DNA of 64,000 nt from Baylisascaris procyonis. Taxonomy: Eukaryota; Nematoda; Chromadorea; Rhabditida; Ascarididae. Below the pieces are notes generated by a model, which was not told the DNA's origin, ran no database searches, and saw nothing but the letters and a program-made list of their open reading frames with translations. Below, one piece after another: positions 42,841 to 55,300 of this stretch. A program made the position numbers and the translations under genes. Each line of letters begins with the position of its first letter. Positions within the stretch are counted from its first letter, which is position 1. Location: NCBI GenBank assembly GCA_037389465.1, contig JAZARR010000067.1, positions 1 through 64,000 of the forward strand, read 5' to 3'.

Positions 42841-44960
42841 TGTTTATCTTATCCTTCTTTTTTTTTCCTCATTCTGTCTCTTTGCATTTTTACAAGTGTT
42901 TGTGTATATTAGTCAGTCCAGATGTTCAGTTTGCATACTTGTTTAACAACCTGTTGTTTTTAATGGATGCTATTGCAAAAAAGCACATATTGTGCCAACC
43001 ATCAAATTTTTCATTACAATATAGATTGCATCTAGTACCACATTGTACGGTCTCTCTGTACGTCGAATAATTATCAAACTACAAAAGTTACACATATTTG
43101 ATATTTTCACATTATATTCATTCCTATTCTTTTTATAATATTTATTGTATTTAATTTACGCTATACAAAAATATATCTTTGCTTTTTTTTCTCTCAAAAA
43201 TTATTCTCCCTTATCAAATGATAAAAAATTTCCGCAAAATTTATCATTTTTATCAAAATTTGCATTATTTATTCATTTGATCGTTAGCCGATTATCGAAT
43301 AGAATTTTTTAATTGAAGTATTTTTTTTTCACTAAAAATTTAAATCACCAACGACTTTCAATCTAAAATATCGGAAAGGAGTTTATTGAAATCTGTATTT
43401 ATAACGATAAATATTTATGTATCATTTCATTCATTAGCTTGTCAAGATAAATGAGAATATGCCAAATTTATTTTCAGCTTAAAGAAGAGCACTTTCCATT
43501 GCCAAAATTTTTTTTTATAGAATCGATCCATATACCCAAAGAGGATTAAAGCTTCTTTACCTTTTTCTAAAAAAAGAATATAACCTTGATACTCATAATC
43601 TTTTAGGGGAAAGATAGATTTATTGTATATACGTTTTTTAGTTAATATCTGAGATATCCTCGAGTATTAAGCAACCTTTGATAGTAACCTAGCGTGTTGT
43701 TGACTTATCATATAATAGCCTTTTATTTCTGATCACCTCTCGAATTTATATATTATTACGAGCATTCCACTTAGTAGCTAGCGTATCCTTAACTTATATA
43801 AATTGATTTCCAGTAAGTATTCAATACTTACTTCGCTATACTCTCTATGACAAACTGCAATAATACGAATGCGCTTTTTACGCTTTCAATAATCAACGGC
43901 GTGAATATATTGTATGGCATTGCATTTGATGTGTTTTTACAGAAAAATTTAAAAAAAAATAAAAATTAAAAATTAAACAACTTCTGAAAAAATATAGTCA
44001 TCTTATCAAAAGAGTTTTTATCTAATTTATTGCGAATCGTTTCCCACTAATGTTCCACTTTCCCACTTTTGCCAATTTTTTATTATTTAATGTTTAGAAA
44101 AAGGATATTGTGTTGTAATACTTAAAAATATGCTAAATTACTTGATAATTAAGTAATAAATAGTAATTGTTACTTTAAATAAAAAGGTCATATTTAGCTG
44201 CATCCATTTTGTAAAATTTCAGTTGAAATTTCTCCATCAGAAATTTTATAAAAACATGTTTTTTTTTTTTAAATATAACATAAAATCAAAAATTTTTGAA
44301 TAATATCATAAAAAGTATTGGAAATTTTTAAAATCAAATTAGAAGCTTTTTTTTTTTTAAGAACGAAATTGTGCATTTAATTTGGCAATTATTTTCAATA
44401 TTCACACTGTTGTGGCATTTTTGCTAATTGTGCGGTAGGTTTAAATAGTTGTTCGCCATCGTATATTTTCATTTGAAAAAGTTAATATTGTTGCTGTATT
44501 GATGTCATATGAACAAGTTTATATGTGACGTTTTGTGTCAATTTTTTCGGAATTTTTCGTTTCTTTTTTTCTCCAAAAATTTTTTTTTATATGTGCTGAT
44601 TCGATCAACATCATCGATTCGGCGATTTATGAGGTTTTGGCCTTTCAGGATCTAGGTGCCATCTATTATTTTTGTGGATTTTCCAACGTATTGATGAATA
44701 CTTTTGATTGAAGTAGAGAGGATGGAGAGATATTTTCTGCTTGTATAGCATAAAATTTGCATAATGAAGGAGTTTTTGATGAAAGTTTACGGGATCATCG
44801 CAAAGAGGAGATGTGATTTTATGCTGTCATTCATTAAGCTCTACTATTCATCAATATTTGAGCTATTGCTACACATCCATTTGCTTTGTTGCTGTGATTT
44901 TTCTTTTTGTAGTGCTATTTTTTTTTTTCATTTGGTTGAGAAATTAGCCCGGATATGACT

Positions 44961-44964
<4 letters not shown>

Positions 44965-45008
<44 letters not shown>
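44965..45008. repeat. (AT)n microsatellite
   Basis: Uninterrupted TA run of about 44 bp in the intergenic region. Confidence 0.95.
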
Positions 45009-45012
<4 letters not shown>

Positions 45013-46246
45013 ATAGCACCTTATAATAGTATTTCAAATAATATAGGCAGTGGTAAGATGCGGAATCTGATTTTCTCGTCGACATAAAATTATCTACATT
45101 TAGTTTGAAAGCATCCCGTATCGTTGTACACAATTCTTTCAACTACTAATAACTGGTTTTGATTCATATTGAATGTTGCTGACTGACACTTAAAGGGGAT
45201 GGTTTTGAAAATTGATGCCGCTATCGACCAATGTTAAGGATACGCACTTTAAACTTTTGTATTGATCGGTGTTTAACGAAAGAAATCAACTAGTTCTCGC
45301 TAAATGAACCAATGGACTTCTAAATATCCTTTTATTTGCCCTCTAGATTTCTAGTGAAGCTTCACTTCATGTTATATTGTCTAAATCTGTTTTATGCTGT
45401 ATAATTACACTTAGCAAGGTAGGGGCTTATATTCGGGTCAGTGGCTAATTTTCCTTATAATTTTTGAAGCCAACATATATTCAAGGAGTAAAGTTATGGG
45501 GAGGGGAGCGAAAGATCTTATAAGAACAAAATATGGTGGTTGATTTCTAATACGGAGGCAGATTTGAAAGATATAAATTCAAGCGTGTTTTGGAGTTTGT
45601 ATTGTGATACAGTGATACATTGGCAATTCAGAAATTATCACTGTATCACTCTAATAGCTAACAATGGGATTAATTTTTTTGTTGAATCATAGAAGCAATT
45701 GGGGATTTTCCGCTGCATTAGTAGATGTATTTGTAATTTTGGTCTTTTAGCAGTTTCGCCCATATACGGTATATATTATGAGTATTGCGCAAATGTCTTT
45801 TTTCTTTTATTTTTAAGTGATCGTAAGCGAATCTTCCGGCTATTTTAACACCCATCCCCTCTCTCCCACGTTTCCACTACGCGAAAGGTTGTTAATGAAT
45901 TCTGGAAAAAACTCAAGCTTTTTATTTATTAATGCATTGAAAATTGTGGTAGATCTCCATTGTTTTCATAAAATATTGTATAATGTGTTATACTAGAGGA
46001 AAGGAAAACCTTTCCCTTTCCCTTCTTTTAGCTGGCCTAATCTTGATTTCTGCCGATTGCAGAGGTCATAGTTTCTTTAATGGCGTGACCTGTAAGCATT
46101 TTCTCGTAAGTAGTTCATGCTTGTGCTCATATTTTCCTTCATACATTAATGTATAGACTTTTAATTGAGCTTTAAACAAATACGTTTCCATTGATTTTTA
46201 TTAAATTCATTAATTTTTATATATGCATTTATATGAACGTCCGATT

Positions 46247-46250
<4 letters not shown>

Positions 46251-46289
<39 letters not shown>
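46251..46289. repeat. (AT)n microsatellite just upstream of AKAP1
   Basis: TA run of about 39 bp, 45 bp before the AKAP1 start codon; it may affect promoter or 5' UTR spacing. Confidence 0.95.
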
Positions 46290-46291
<2 letters not shown>

Positions 46292-46333
46292 TATATCTAA
46301 GATGAAATATTAAAGTGGGAATATTTTTAAAGG

Positions 46334-49300
46334 ATGCCACCCGCGCCAACATCATTTCTGGCACGACGTTCGGTTGGTTTTCTAGCCGGAGGTCTAGCAA
46401 TGGCCGCCGCACTTGCTTGGTTCATTAGAAGGCAGCGTTCAAGGAAAACATTTAAGAGGCAAGCTATTGAACACATTTTCCACAATGTGGTGATTATTAG
46501 TTCTATGATTTTTAATGGGAGCTTGATAATTGAGCTTTTTTATACGAATTTTTGCAGAAATTTCCGGTTAATTTTAAGTTTGGTAGGACAAGTATGTACT
46601 TTACAAATGGCGGAAATCGCATAGATGATGCAGGTAAATGACAAATTGCAAAAGAAATTTTCTTATGAGTAAAAGTCGAAGCGGGTAAAAAACGTTAAAT
46701 TTCTTACTTGCATATTTTTTTATTTTTAAAAATTAACAACTCAAACATTATTCTCTTTTAGAGATGATAACGCATAGAATTTTTGCACGTAAATATTTTA
46801 GAATACATTTTAATGCGACGGTTTTAACGAGAAGTTTATAGATCCTTGTCCAAAAATGTTATTAAAAAATCTTTCATTTTAAACTGTTGTAATTTTTAGA
46901 TGTATAAAAAATCTACTCCTTTATTATTCAACGATTTTTCGTTCTTCCACCTTTTTCTCTACGTCAAACATGGCAGCCAAGTGATCTAAGGTATGGAGAA
47001 GGGTCGGGGGGGGGGGGGGAGTAAATCTTCAACTAGTTTACTACTCGGTGGTTTTCATCAGATTTGCTAATGACTAGCAAATTCAGTATATATCTACTGG
47101 TAGTTTCAGTAAAAACCGATCGATGGTTATTTATTAGCGGGGATTCCATTTTTTTTAAAGATATTTTTTATTTATATATTAAATAAATCTGTAAGTATCA
47201 TAAATTTTTTAGGCTAGAGGCTAGCGATACAACCGATCGTAACGAGACTCACCTGCATAAGACAGGTAAAGAGCAATCATGCAATTTGGATCGTAAACAA
47301 TGCTGCAAACAAGAAACGAATCGGCAAAATGATCTACATAAGGTTTAATTTTATTTTATTCTTAGTGTTCTTTTGATCAGATAGTAAGAAGTATTTTTTT
47401 GTTTTCTAGTCGAGTTGTTGGCCAAGCATACTTATAATTTACAGTCCATGGGAATTACGATGGTTGGTCGGGAGCCCCTCCTCCCCTCCCCCAGAAGCAA
47501 AGACATTTCGATGCCTTAATCCCATTTGAAAGTACTTTGTTTCACTTGTTGCATTCAGATGTCATTTCGCAGTTTTGTTTTAACGAAAAAATTTTGTGCG
47601 CTATACAGTTAAAAGTCTCTTTTAAAAGCTTATGGTACTTACTTTGTATTTATGCTTTTTTTGGGGGAGGGGGGAGGGGGAGGAATGGGTAGAGATGGAA
47701 AGTGCATACTTTCTCTTGGCGTCATGGCGTGCTGACTTTGAAGTTACACTGCTTTAACTAAAATATTTCGACTTCCACGTGAGGAATAAAAGTTTTGGGA
47801 AAGGAAGGGGGTGGGGGGGGGGGGAAGAATGAAGTAAAGCACCTCATCTCCAATATTCTCTGGAAAAAGAAAACTTGTTTAGAAAGGCGATTGAGTCTTG
47901 AAAAGTGTTCTTCCCATCCGAATAGGAGAAAGGGTATAAATATTCGAATCATTCTTTTTCCCTTACGGCGTCGTGGCATCGATCGATAAAGTGTAGTTCG
48001 AGCGGCAACTAATTTTTGTACTTTCCGATGATGTCACGGTCTCAGTAGTTCGTTTATATATAAAAGAGTCATTGATCAATGATTTTGGAAAAATATTTCA
48101 GAGAGACCTGGATATTCCTCTTTTTAATTTTCAGGTTGATTTAGGATGAAATCTAGGATGAATTGTTTGTATTTTAGGTGCAAGTTGAAGCCGAAGAAGC
48201 GATATGCGATTCTGGGGGTGGAGGTGATGGGCACGTATCTGATAAGGTCATGCCTAACGACGTGTCTAAGGTTTGTTTGTTGAATGAATAAACGATTATT
48301 TGTTTTTTGAAAAGGTTGTATGATGTGAGCTTTCTTTAAGATGCGATAACTTGCAATATATTTGCCTATATAAATGCGAATGGAATGGCTCTCATTCAAT
48401 AGTTATTAGCTAACCTTTACCACTGCTGTATATTTACCTGTGCAGTAGTGTGCTAATGGATTGTTCAGACTTTGTCTTCCTTTATTAATGCGATTCTTGG
48501 GTGAAAATTACTGATTTTTTAAACGTATTGTGAAATGGGGTGTTGATGAAAATGCAGTGGGATCAAATTTTAACAAATTTACTGACTCCTTTAGATTAAT
48601 ATTATGCATTTCAAGTATTTATGCTTGCCGATCTATACGTATGTTCATATATTAGAAAAACTTTCAGCCGGCGACGACCGCCGTTACGGAAAGTGAAGCA
48701 TATGAGATCAATTCATCGACGGAATCGTCACCTCTCACATCAGAACATTCTGGAGATGTGGATGATTTGGTCACTGAAAACTGCAATATCGCTCTTGTAA
48801 GTTTTTATTGAGGGATTTATTTTTAATGTTTATTCAAAAGTTTATTCTCTTTTTCTTTCTTAAATTATATTAGAAGCGGATGAATGAAACGTTGCTCTCT
48901 TAACTATGATATCTCTCTAAAATATAAGAGTAGCAACGCAAGTGTTTCAGTGATAAAATAGACATCGATTTACTGTCTATGACATTCTTCTAGTTGATAG
49001 TCGAAACGAATGGATGAGTGAATCGAACAAAAATTTTATTGAGATGGAAAGGCTTTTGAGTATTCGTTTATTTTGTTATAATGTGCAACTTTTTGAGTTA
49101 AAGTGACTATCATTGGAAAAAAAGGGATTGATTCCTGAAAATATTTATTGAGGAAGTGCGTATTTGGGATTGATGAAGATGGGGGAGGGGAGGGAAGGGG
49201 TGAGGATTTCATTTGACGTTTCTTTGCATAAATTGTTGAATATTTCTGAATTAAAACGGTATGTATATTTAAATGGCCCATGAGGGAATGAGGAATTTGT

Positions 49301-52300
49301 GAGGGTTAAGTTATGTAAACTACCATTCTGTATTCCGATATGCGGAATTGAGCCATCGAGTGATTTCTTTCTGGATTGGAAATCGATCAGCGCCTTTAAC
49401 GATTCGGCCACTCAAACAATTGCCAAAGAGTGTATTATTTTTAGCAGGCACCAGAAGCGGGTGATCAACCAAAAGTATGCGAGCAATCACCGGCACTGCT
49501 AAAGTTGGACGCAGAAGAGGCCCCATTTAGTTGGTCCGACGAGGTGGAGATGTCGGTGCTCAGTAAACTGTCATCACCGGGTGACAGCAATGCAAACAAC
49601 GTAACGATCCCCGATGAGTCGACGGCAATGCAACCACAGAATGGCGATACATCATTTAAGCGTGCAGAATCACCGACCACTCGAAGTGAGGTGAGTGGAA
49701 TCTTTTAAGGTGAAAGCATCTTTGATATTGATGGATTTACCTTTACCTATCCCAGTGAACTTGAATCATTGAAATGGAGGTTAGAGGACTGTCGAATGGA
49801 AGCTTCTGCACTAAAATATCTTATAAAAGTTTTATTCACCTGATGAGCTTCGGATCATGCAATCTATGGCTGCTGTCTTACTGGGAAAATAACAGTATAA
49901 AGAGCTGTAAATGCCTAAAATTAACCGAATAAAATGTGTTTTGATAAACAGAAGGTTTAAAGAAAACGTGAAATTTTTCTAACGAATGGGTAGAATGGTT
50001 TTTTTTTTGTTTTCTTCCAAGAAGTATTGGTCGAACTAGAGGTTGGGGGATTGTCTTATTAGCTCATTCCTGTTTGAAGAAGTGGAGGGCACACATGAGT
50101 CACTTTTACGTCTGCATAAATTGGCTCATTTCTTGAACGCCAAGGCCATATTTGAATATGTAAATAGCGTAATTTATTGCTTTAGAGTTCGTTAAGATTT
50201 GTAGAAAAGAGTCAATAAATCAGACTCGTCATAATAAATAAAGATCGGAAATGTATAGTGTTGCGGCAAATTTTATATCATTTCCGCTCTGCACACTTAT
50301 TTTGGTAGTAGTTTATTGAATAGTTGTATTTTTAAGCAATTTTATAGTTGGTTGGTTATGAGCAATAAGGTTTCCAAGGTAGGAAAGATCACAATGCAAA
50401 TAAATTTATTTTTCGGTGAATAATTTATGTAAGAGGAGGAGAGTTTCCAGACTTTTCGATAAGCATCTAGTCTAGACGTATATCAAGTTTCATTTGAAAA
50501 ATTTTTGGGAAAAAATTTTCCAAGAAGAAAAAAATAGCGAATGCATTTTGAATTGCGGCATCGAATATAATTCATCACTTAGATGAAAATCTTTGCTGCG
50601 CTTTCATGGGGAAATTTTAATGTTTTCTTTTTTTCTTTTTTTTTTTAACTGTGCTATCCTGATTGTGATATGATCGCTTGATTTTTTTTTTTTTCAAAGG
50701 TATTTCAATATTTCAAGTCTTTGTTTTTTTAAGTGATCTCATCTCTCCCTTTTTTTTTTTTGAATTCATTATCATTTTCTCTTTCTTTCAATCATCCCTT
50801 CGTTCACTCTCTCTCTATGTATCTCTTTGTCTCTCTCTTTTTCTTTTATCGTCATTTCTTTTGCTTCTTTTTTTTTTTTGCGCAGATTTCGTTGTTTTAG
50901 CATCTTTGCGTCGAAGAATGGGATTTTGATTATTTAGTTCCATGCGTAGGCAATATTTTATAAATTAGAGCAGCTGTGAGTGGGAGATGATCTTGAATAA
51001 TTGTTGAATAATTATTTATAGATTCTGCATTTGAGTGACGCTCCATGTGAATAATAAAATTAGCTGTAAAAGGATGAGACGTGAGACACCCTAATTTTTT
51101 CTCATTGTAATAAGTGTCATCAAATAAAATTTTACTTAGTATCATCAGGTGAATGTTTCACTATATGCGGCAGTGATTATGCCCTTAGCTAATTTTATTG
51201 CAGTTAATTGGCAGATGAGCGGGAACAACCTATAACATTTGACCTTAGGCGTTATTGGGAGAGGGATTGTGTCATATTTTTATATTGCTTCAGCCACTTA
51301 GTTCTATAATCTTACGCTTGCTTCCGCATAGTAGGGGTGCATGAGTTGGGAATTCGAGTAAATTCTTTCGATTTATAGATACCTAATTTTTTATAGTTGG
51401 AATGCAAATGATTCATTAATACAAGTGGCATGAGTTGTTCGGGGTATCCTGATTTTGCATTCCATCGATGGAAGAGTGCATCTGAATGGTAGAGAGAAGT
51501 CATGATCAGTCGTGAAAACTTCTACGAAAGTAGTTTCATCTACGATATTTTCTAATTAGTTTACCTAGATTATGACTGTTTTATTTTTCCATCCTTCCTT
51601 GTCTTTCCCTTGTTGTCCTCCAGCTTCCAAAAGATTTATTCAAAAAACGAATGTTTTTGATGGTGAATGGATGCAGTAAGGTGAGCGTGAATGTTGTCAA
51701 TGCGTTGTGCAAGCGATGTTGATAAGAGGTGTGTGCAAGATTTATTCACGAAGATGACCTTGATGCTATGTGTTGCCTATTCAAGAGCACATTGTTCGGC
51801 GATCATGTTCCGTATTATATGAATGAATTATCCATAACAATGCAACATTGTGGGAATATGGGCATATTTCTATCTGATTATACGGGAAAACACACGAGAA
51901 GTTTTAAGCCTGTACATGCTCTTGATTTGTCAGTAGTTCATTAGGTAATTTAAGTTGGAAAGATGCAGATACAACTGACTTTTTGAATGGATGGAATGAA
52001 ACAGAAGCAAGGACGAACCTGATGTCCGGAAATTTGTTTGTGCAATAAATCACTGAATAATATCGTCGCCTCACTCCTTCCTGTTCCAAACCCCGCTTGG
52101 CACTTTGCTGTTCTCAGTAAGTAAGAATAACATTATTGAGACATGTGCAATAACGCGTAAAGAATGCAGGTACTTAAGGGTGCCAACAAAGTGAAGTAGA
52201 GGAAAATACATTGTATCGTTGTTTGTCGGCGCCGAACGAATGTGACGCAAAAATGAGATGATTGAAGGGAGGTTTAGTTTGAGCTGGATTGTCCATAATA

Positions 52301-55300
52301 TTATATTTTTTGAAATTTTTCTAAAATTAGGCCTAGGAGAAATGAGGGAGGACCCTATCATTATAAAGGACTCTTTGCTGATTAATAAAAGCTTATTGAA
52401 CTCCGCAATCGGAAGGTGAAATAATGCATATCACATGCTAAATGCTTTCGCATCGTTTTGAATATTTTTGGCAGTACATATGCTTTGATGGATATTATTG
52501 TGGGCTCTTTTCTTTTGGTTTGAAGATGTTAAACGGCGTCAACTTGCATGCAGTGCGTAAATAATCAATAATAGTGCATTTGTTATTTGTTACAATTATT
52601 TTTATGTTAATGTAGTAGTCATCTACTATTATAATGTAATTACTTTCATCAGTTGATTATTTATGCGTTGATTTGGTTTTGTTCGTTAACTAGCGGCATA
52701 GCGCTGTGTGTCTATTAAGTGTGCTTGGGCTGCATCCTCAATTAATGAGATGGGATGGCGAGTTTTTGATAGCAATGAACACCTTTTGTTCGTACAGGGG
52801 AACGACGCTGATGTACCGTCACGAAATGCGGACCAAGTTTTCATTAGTCATCGAAAACGCTGATCATTATCTCAGTTTCAGCTGAACTATAATTGGATTC
52901 GAGACATATAGGCGTTAACCATGTATGAGACACTTAGTAATATGTTCGAGTGTAATTCGCAGCAGCACATTACCTTTCTCTCCCTGTGTCGCAGTCCTCA
53001 CTTCTGCCACCTCCATCTTTCTACCCATCCTATTTTTTTTAAAGTTCACATCTTCAGTCGTTTCGTCTCGCGTTTTCTTCTCATAATGCTTTCAAAACAA
53101 ACACGAAAATGCATCGATGAAGAGTGACACTAGCGTAATAATTTGCATTTCAATAGGAGCTTAGTGGGAATTTTCTATTGTGTTATTGATAGGAAATAAA
53201 TATACAATGTCACGGAAATATAGTGGATTGATTCCATGTATAATATGAGAAATTTTGTTTGCTCTTTAAATAACTTTATTGTTCTAATCATTATCACTAA
53301 TATTGTCATATAGGATATGAGCGAATTTTGAATTACATGCGTAGTTCACGTGAAGCTTATTGCTTTCGACAGTTGTCAAAATGCGATCGAGGCAAATGGC
53401 TGGCACCATCATTTTGTTTGTATCCACCGCTTCAGTTCCTCGTTGTCTAAACTGTTGTCTGTCAACATTGTTTGTGGTGATATAGAGGTATTTGTTCTAT
53501 ACAAAAGACGGCTCAAAGAATAGCTGTACGTGTGCCAAAAAAAGCGTGATAGTCGGCTAAAAGCTGATCGATGATAGCGGCTGGTCGAAATGTTGATGTG
53601 AGGAATGCCGCGGCTTGTTTAGATGGCTAGATGCCAATCGGCATTATTCAACAAGGGAATCGAATCTATGCACCGAATACAAGTGGCTATGCAAAAACTA
53701 TGCAATTGCAATCTTTTTGATGATGGCGATGCATCGATGAAAGAAAGCTAACTCCTCTCTAGTAACCCTTTTGAGTCGAAGTAGAGTGCACTTTTTGAGA
53801 TGCGTGCGTGTGTGTGTGTGCGTGCGTGTAATATATGCACAAGATGTGCAATTGAGGGTATGGTGCAACGATGAACGCGTGCAATGCACATGTGTGCACC
53901 TTGCATACAACACACAACGAGGTTGTATCATTGGTGAAGTGTTTGGTTTAGCAGTGATCGTTGCCAAAAAGGGAATACGGCACGTTTTCTATCGATGACG
54001 ATTTGAGCAATACGATTGTCGTCTACCTGCAAAGTGTTGCCATTCACTATTTTCATCCATTGCTGTGTGTCTGTCTTCTGCTGTGTATCTCTCAACAGGC
54101 AGCGAGTACTTTGGATTGGCCGCCCGATTGGTTTTGTGTCATTTGCTCTCTCGTTCTCTGTTTGCCTAGGCGGCGTTAACGAAGCGCCACATTCGACGGC
54201 TATCATCTAGTGGTCAACCTTTTTCCTCAATTTGACCATTACGGAGGTTCGTTTAATTGAATTGGTCACTCTGCATTTGCGCATTTCTACCAGCAATAAA
54301 CGACCGGAATTTCGATAGACGACTAGTTTTTTATGTCTGGAATTCGCTATCGGCATTGACCTGATTGCCATCCCATTGTCACGTTCAGCTTTCCGGCATC
54401 TTTCATACAACATCTGTCTAGGTAATATTCAAAGAGCTGCTGGCTATATCATTCGTGCTGGACGCACACCTAAGCAAAGTCGTCTAAATATTGGCGTTTT
54501 CGTTGATGGTTGGCCCTGATTATTGGAATATTTTAAAAAAGGTGTATTTGTGAACGCCTACGATTATTGGTGGAATTTACTGCTTCAAAAGCTGCCCACT
54601 ATATGGTATTCTCTGAACACTCCCGATGTGTGATAATATCTTTTCAATCATAGTGACTCGGTGTCGTTATTGTTAATAATATTTTATTTGCTCTTGTCAT
54701 CTATTCTATTGTGTTTTGTTGTTTTTTCGTTGGTTTATTCCTACAAAATCGTTCACAATTTTTTTTACTATGATGACTACTTCAGTACGAATAATGCCTC
54801 CGATGACATCAGCACCATTTTTATTCAATCATCCTACACGTATTCCACCATTATTACCTGTACCGACACATATCCCACCACCACCAATGCCAGCCGGAAT
54901 GTTGGCATGGCTTATTACTCGAGGTCCATTAACTCGAGCATCACCTACTGTTTCATCGGGATCAGGGCGATCGAGTGTTTCATCGGCTGCCGGGAATACG
55001 AATATTGATTGGGTAACTACCTTATTTACTACATTTATTAGGACTTTTTCTTTTATTGAAACGGTTTTGTAACCTAGTTGAATGTCGTCGAATAGAGTGC
55101 TGATATGCGTTATACATAGTGATTAATCCTATGGCACTGTGCGAGATTGATTTTATGCGATACCGATAACGTTTACGCCACCTGTTTATACCACATCTGG
55201 AATGCAGCTCATCTTGTGCTCTTTGCATTTACTGATCACTGGCTTTGCATATAAAGTAGTCATATAGTTGTTTGTTTTCTTTGTTATGTTGCTTCCTCTC

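Larger units (their letters stand above)
34510..46333. other. 11.8-kb divergent intergenic region
   Basis: This separates the PTP start (leftward) from the AKAP1 start (rightward), so it must contain both promoters and any 5' UTR exons. Just upstream of the PTP ATG on the minus strand is TTGTTATGATAG, which could be a cis or trans splice acceptor. Just before the AKAP1 ATG is ATATTTTTAAAG. I see no convincing protein-coding exon. Repeats, a mobile-element-like tail and two GC-rich patches are listed separately. Confidence 0.5.

Noticed and set aside
54661..55072. Two overlapping plus-strand frames of about 115 codons as a separate gene
   Set aside because: Only the part from 54786 to 55012 in one frame is bordered by splice sites and fits the phase chain of AKAP1; the hydrophobic upstream part is intron sequence.
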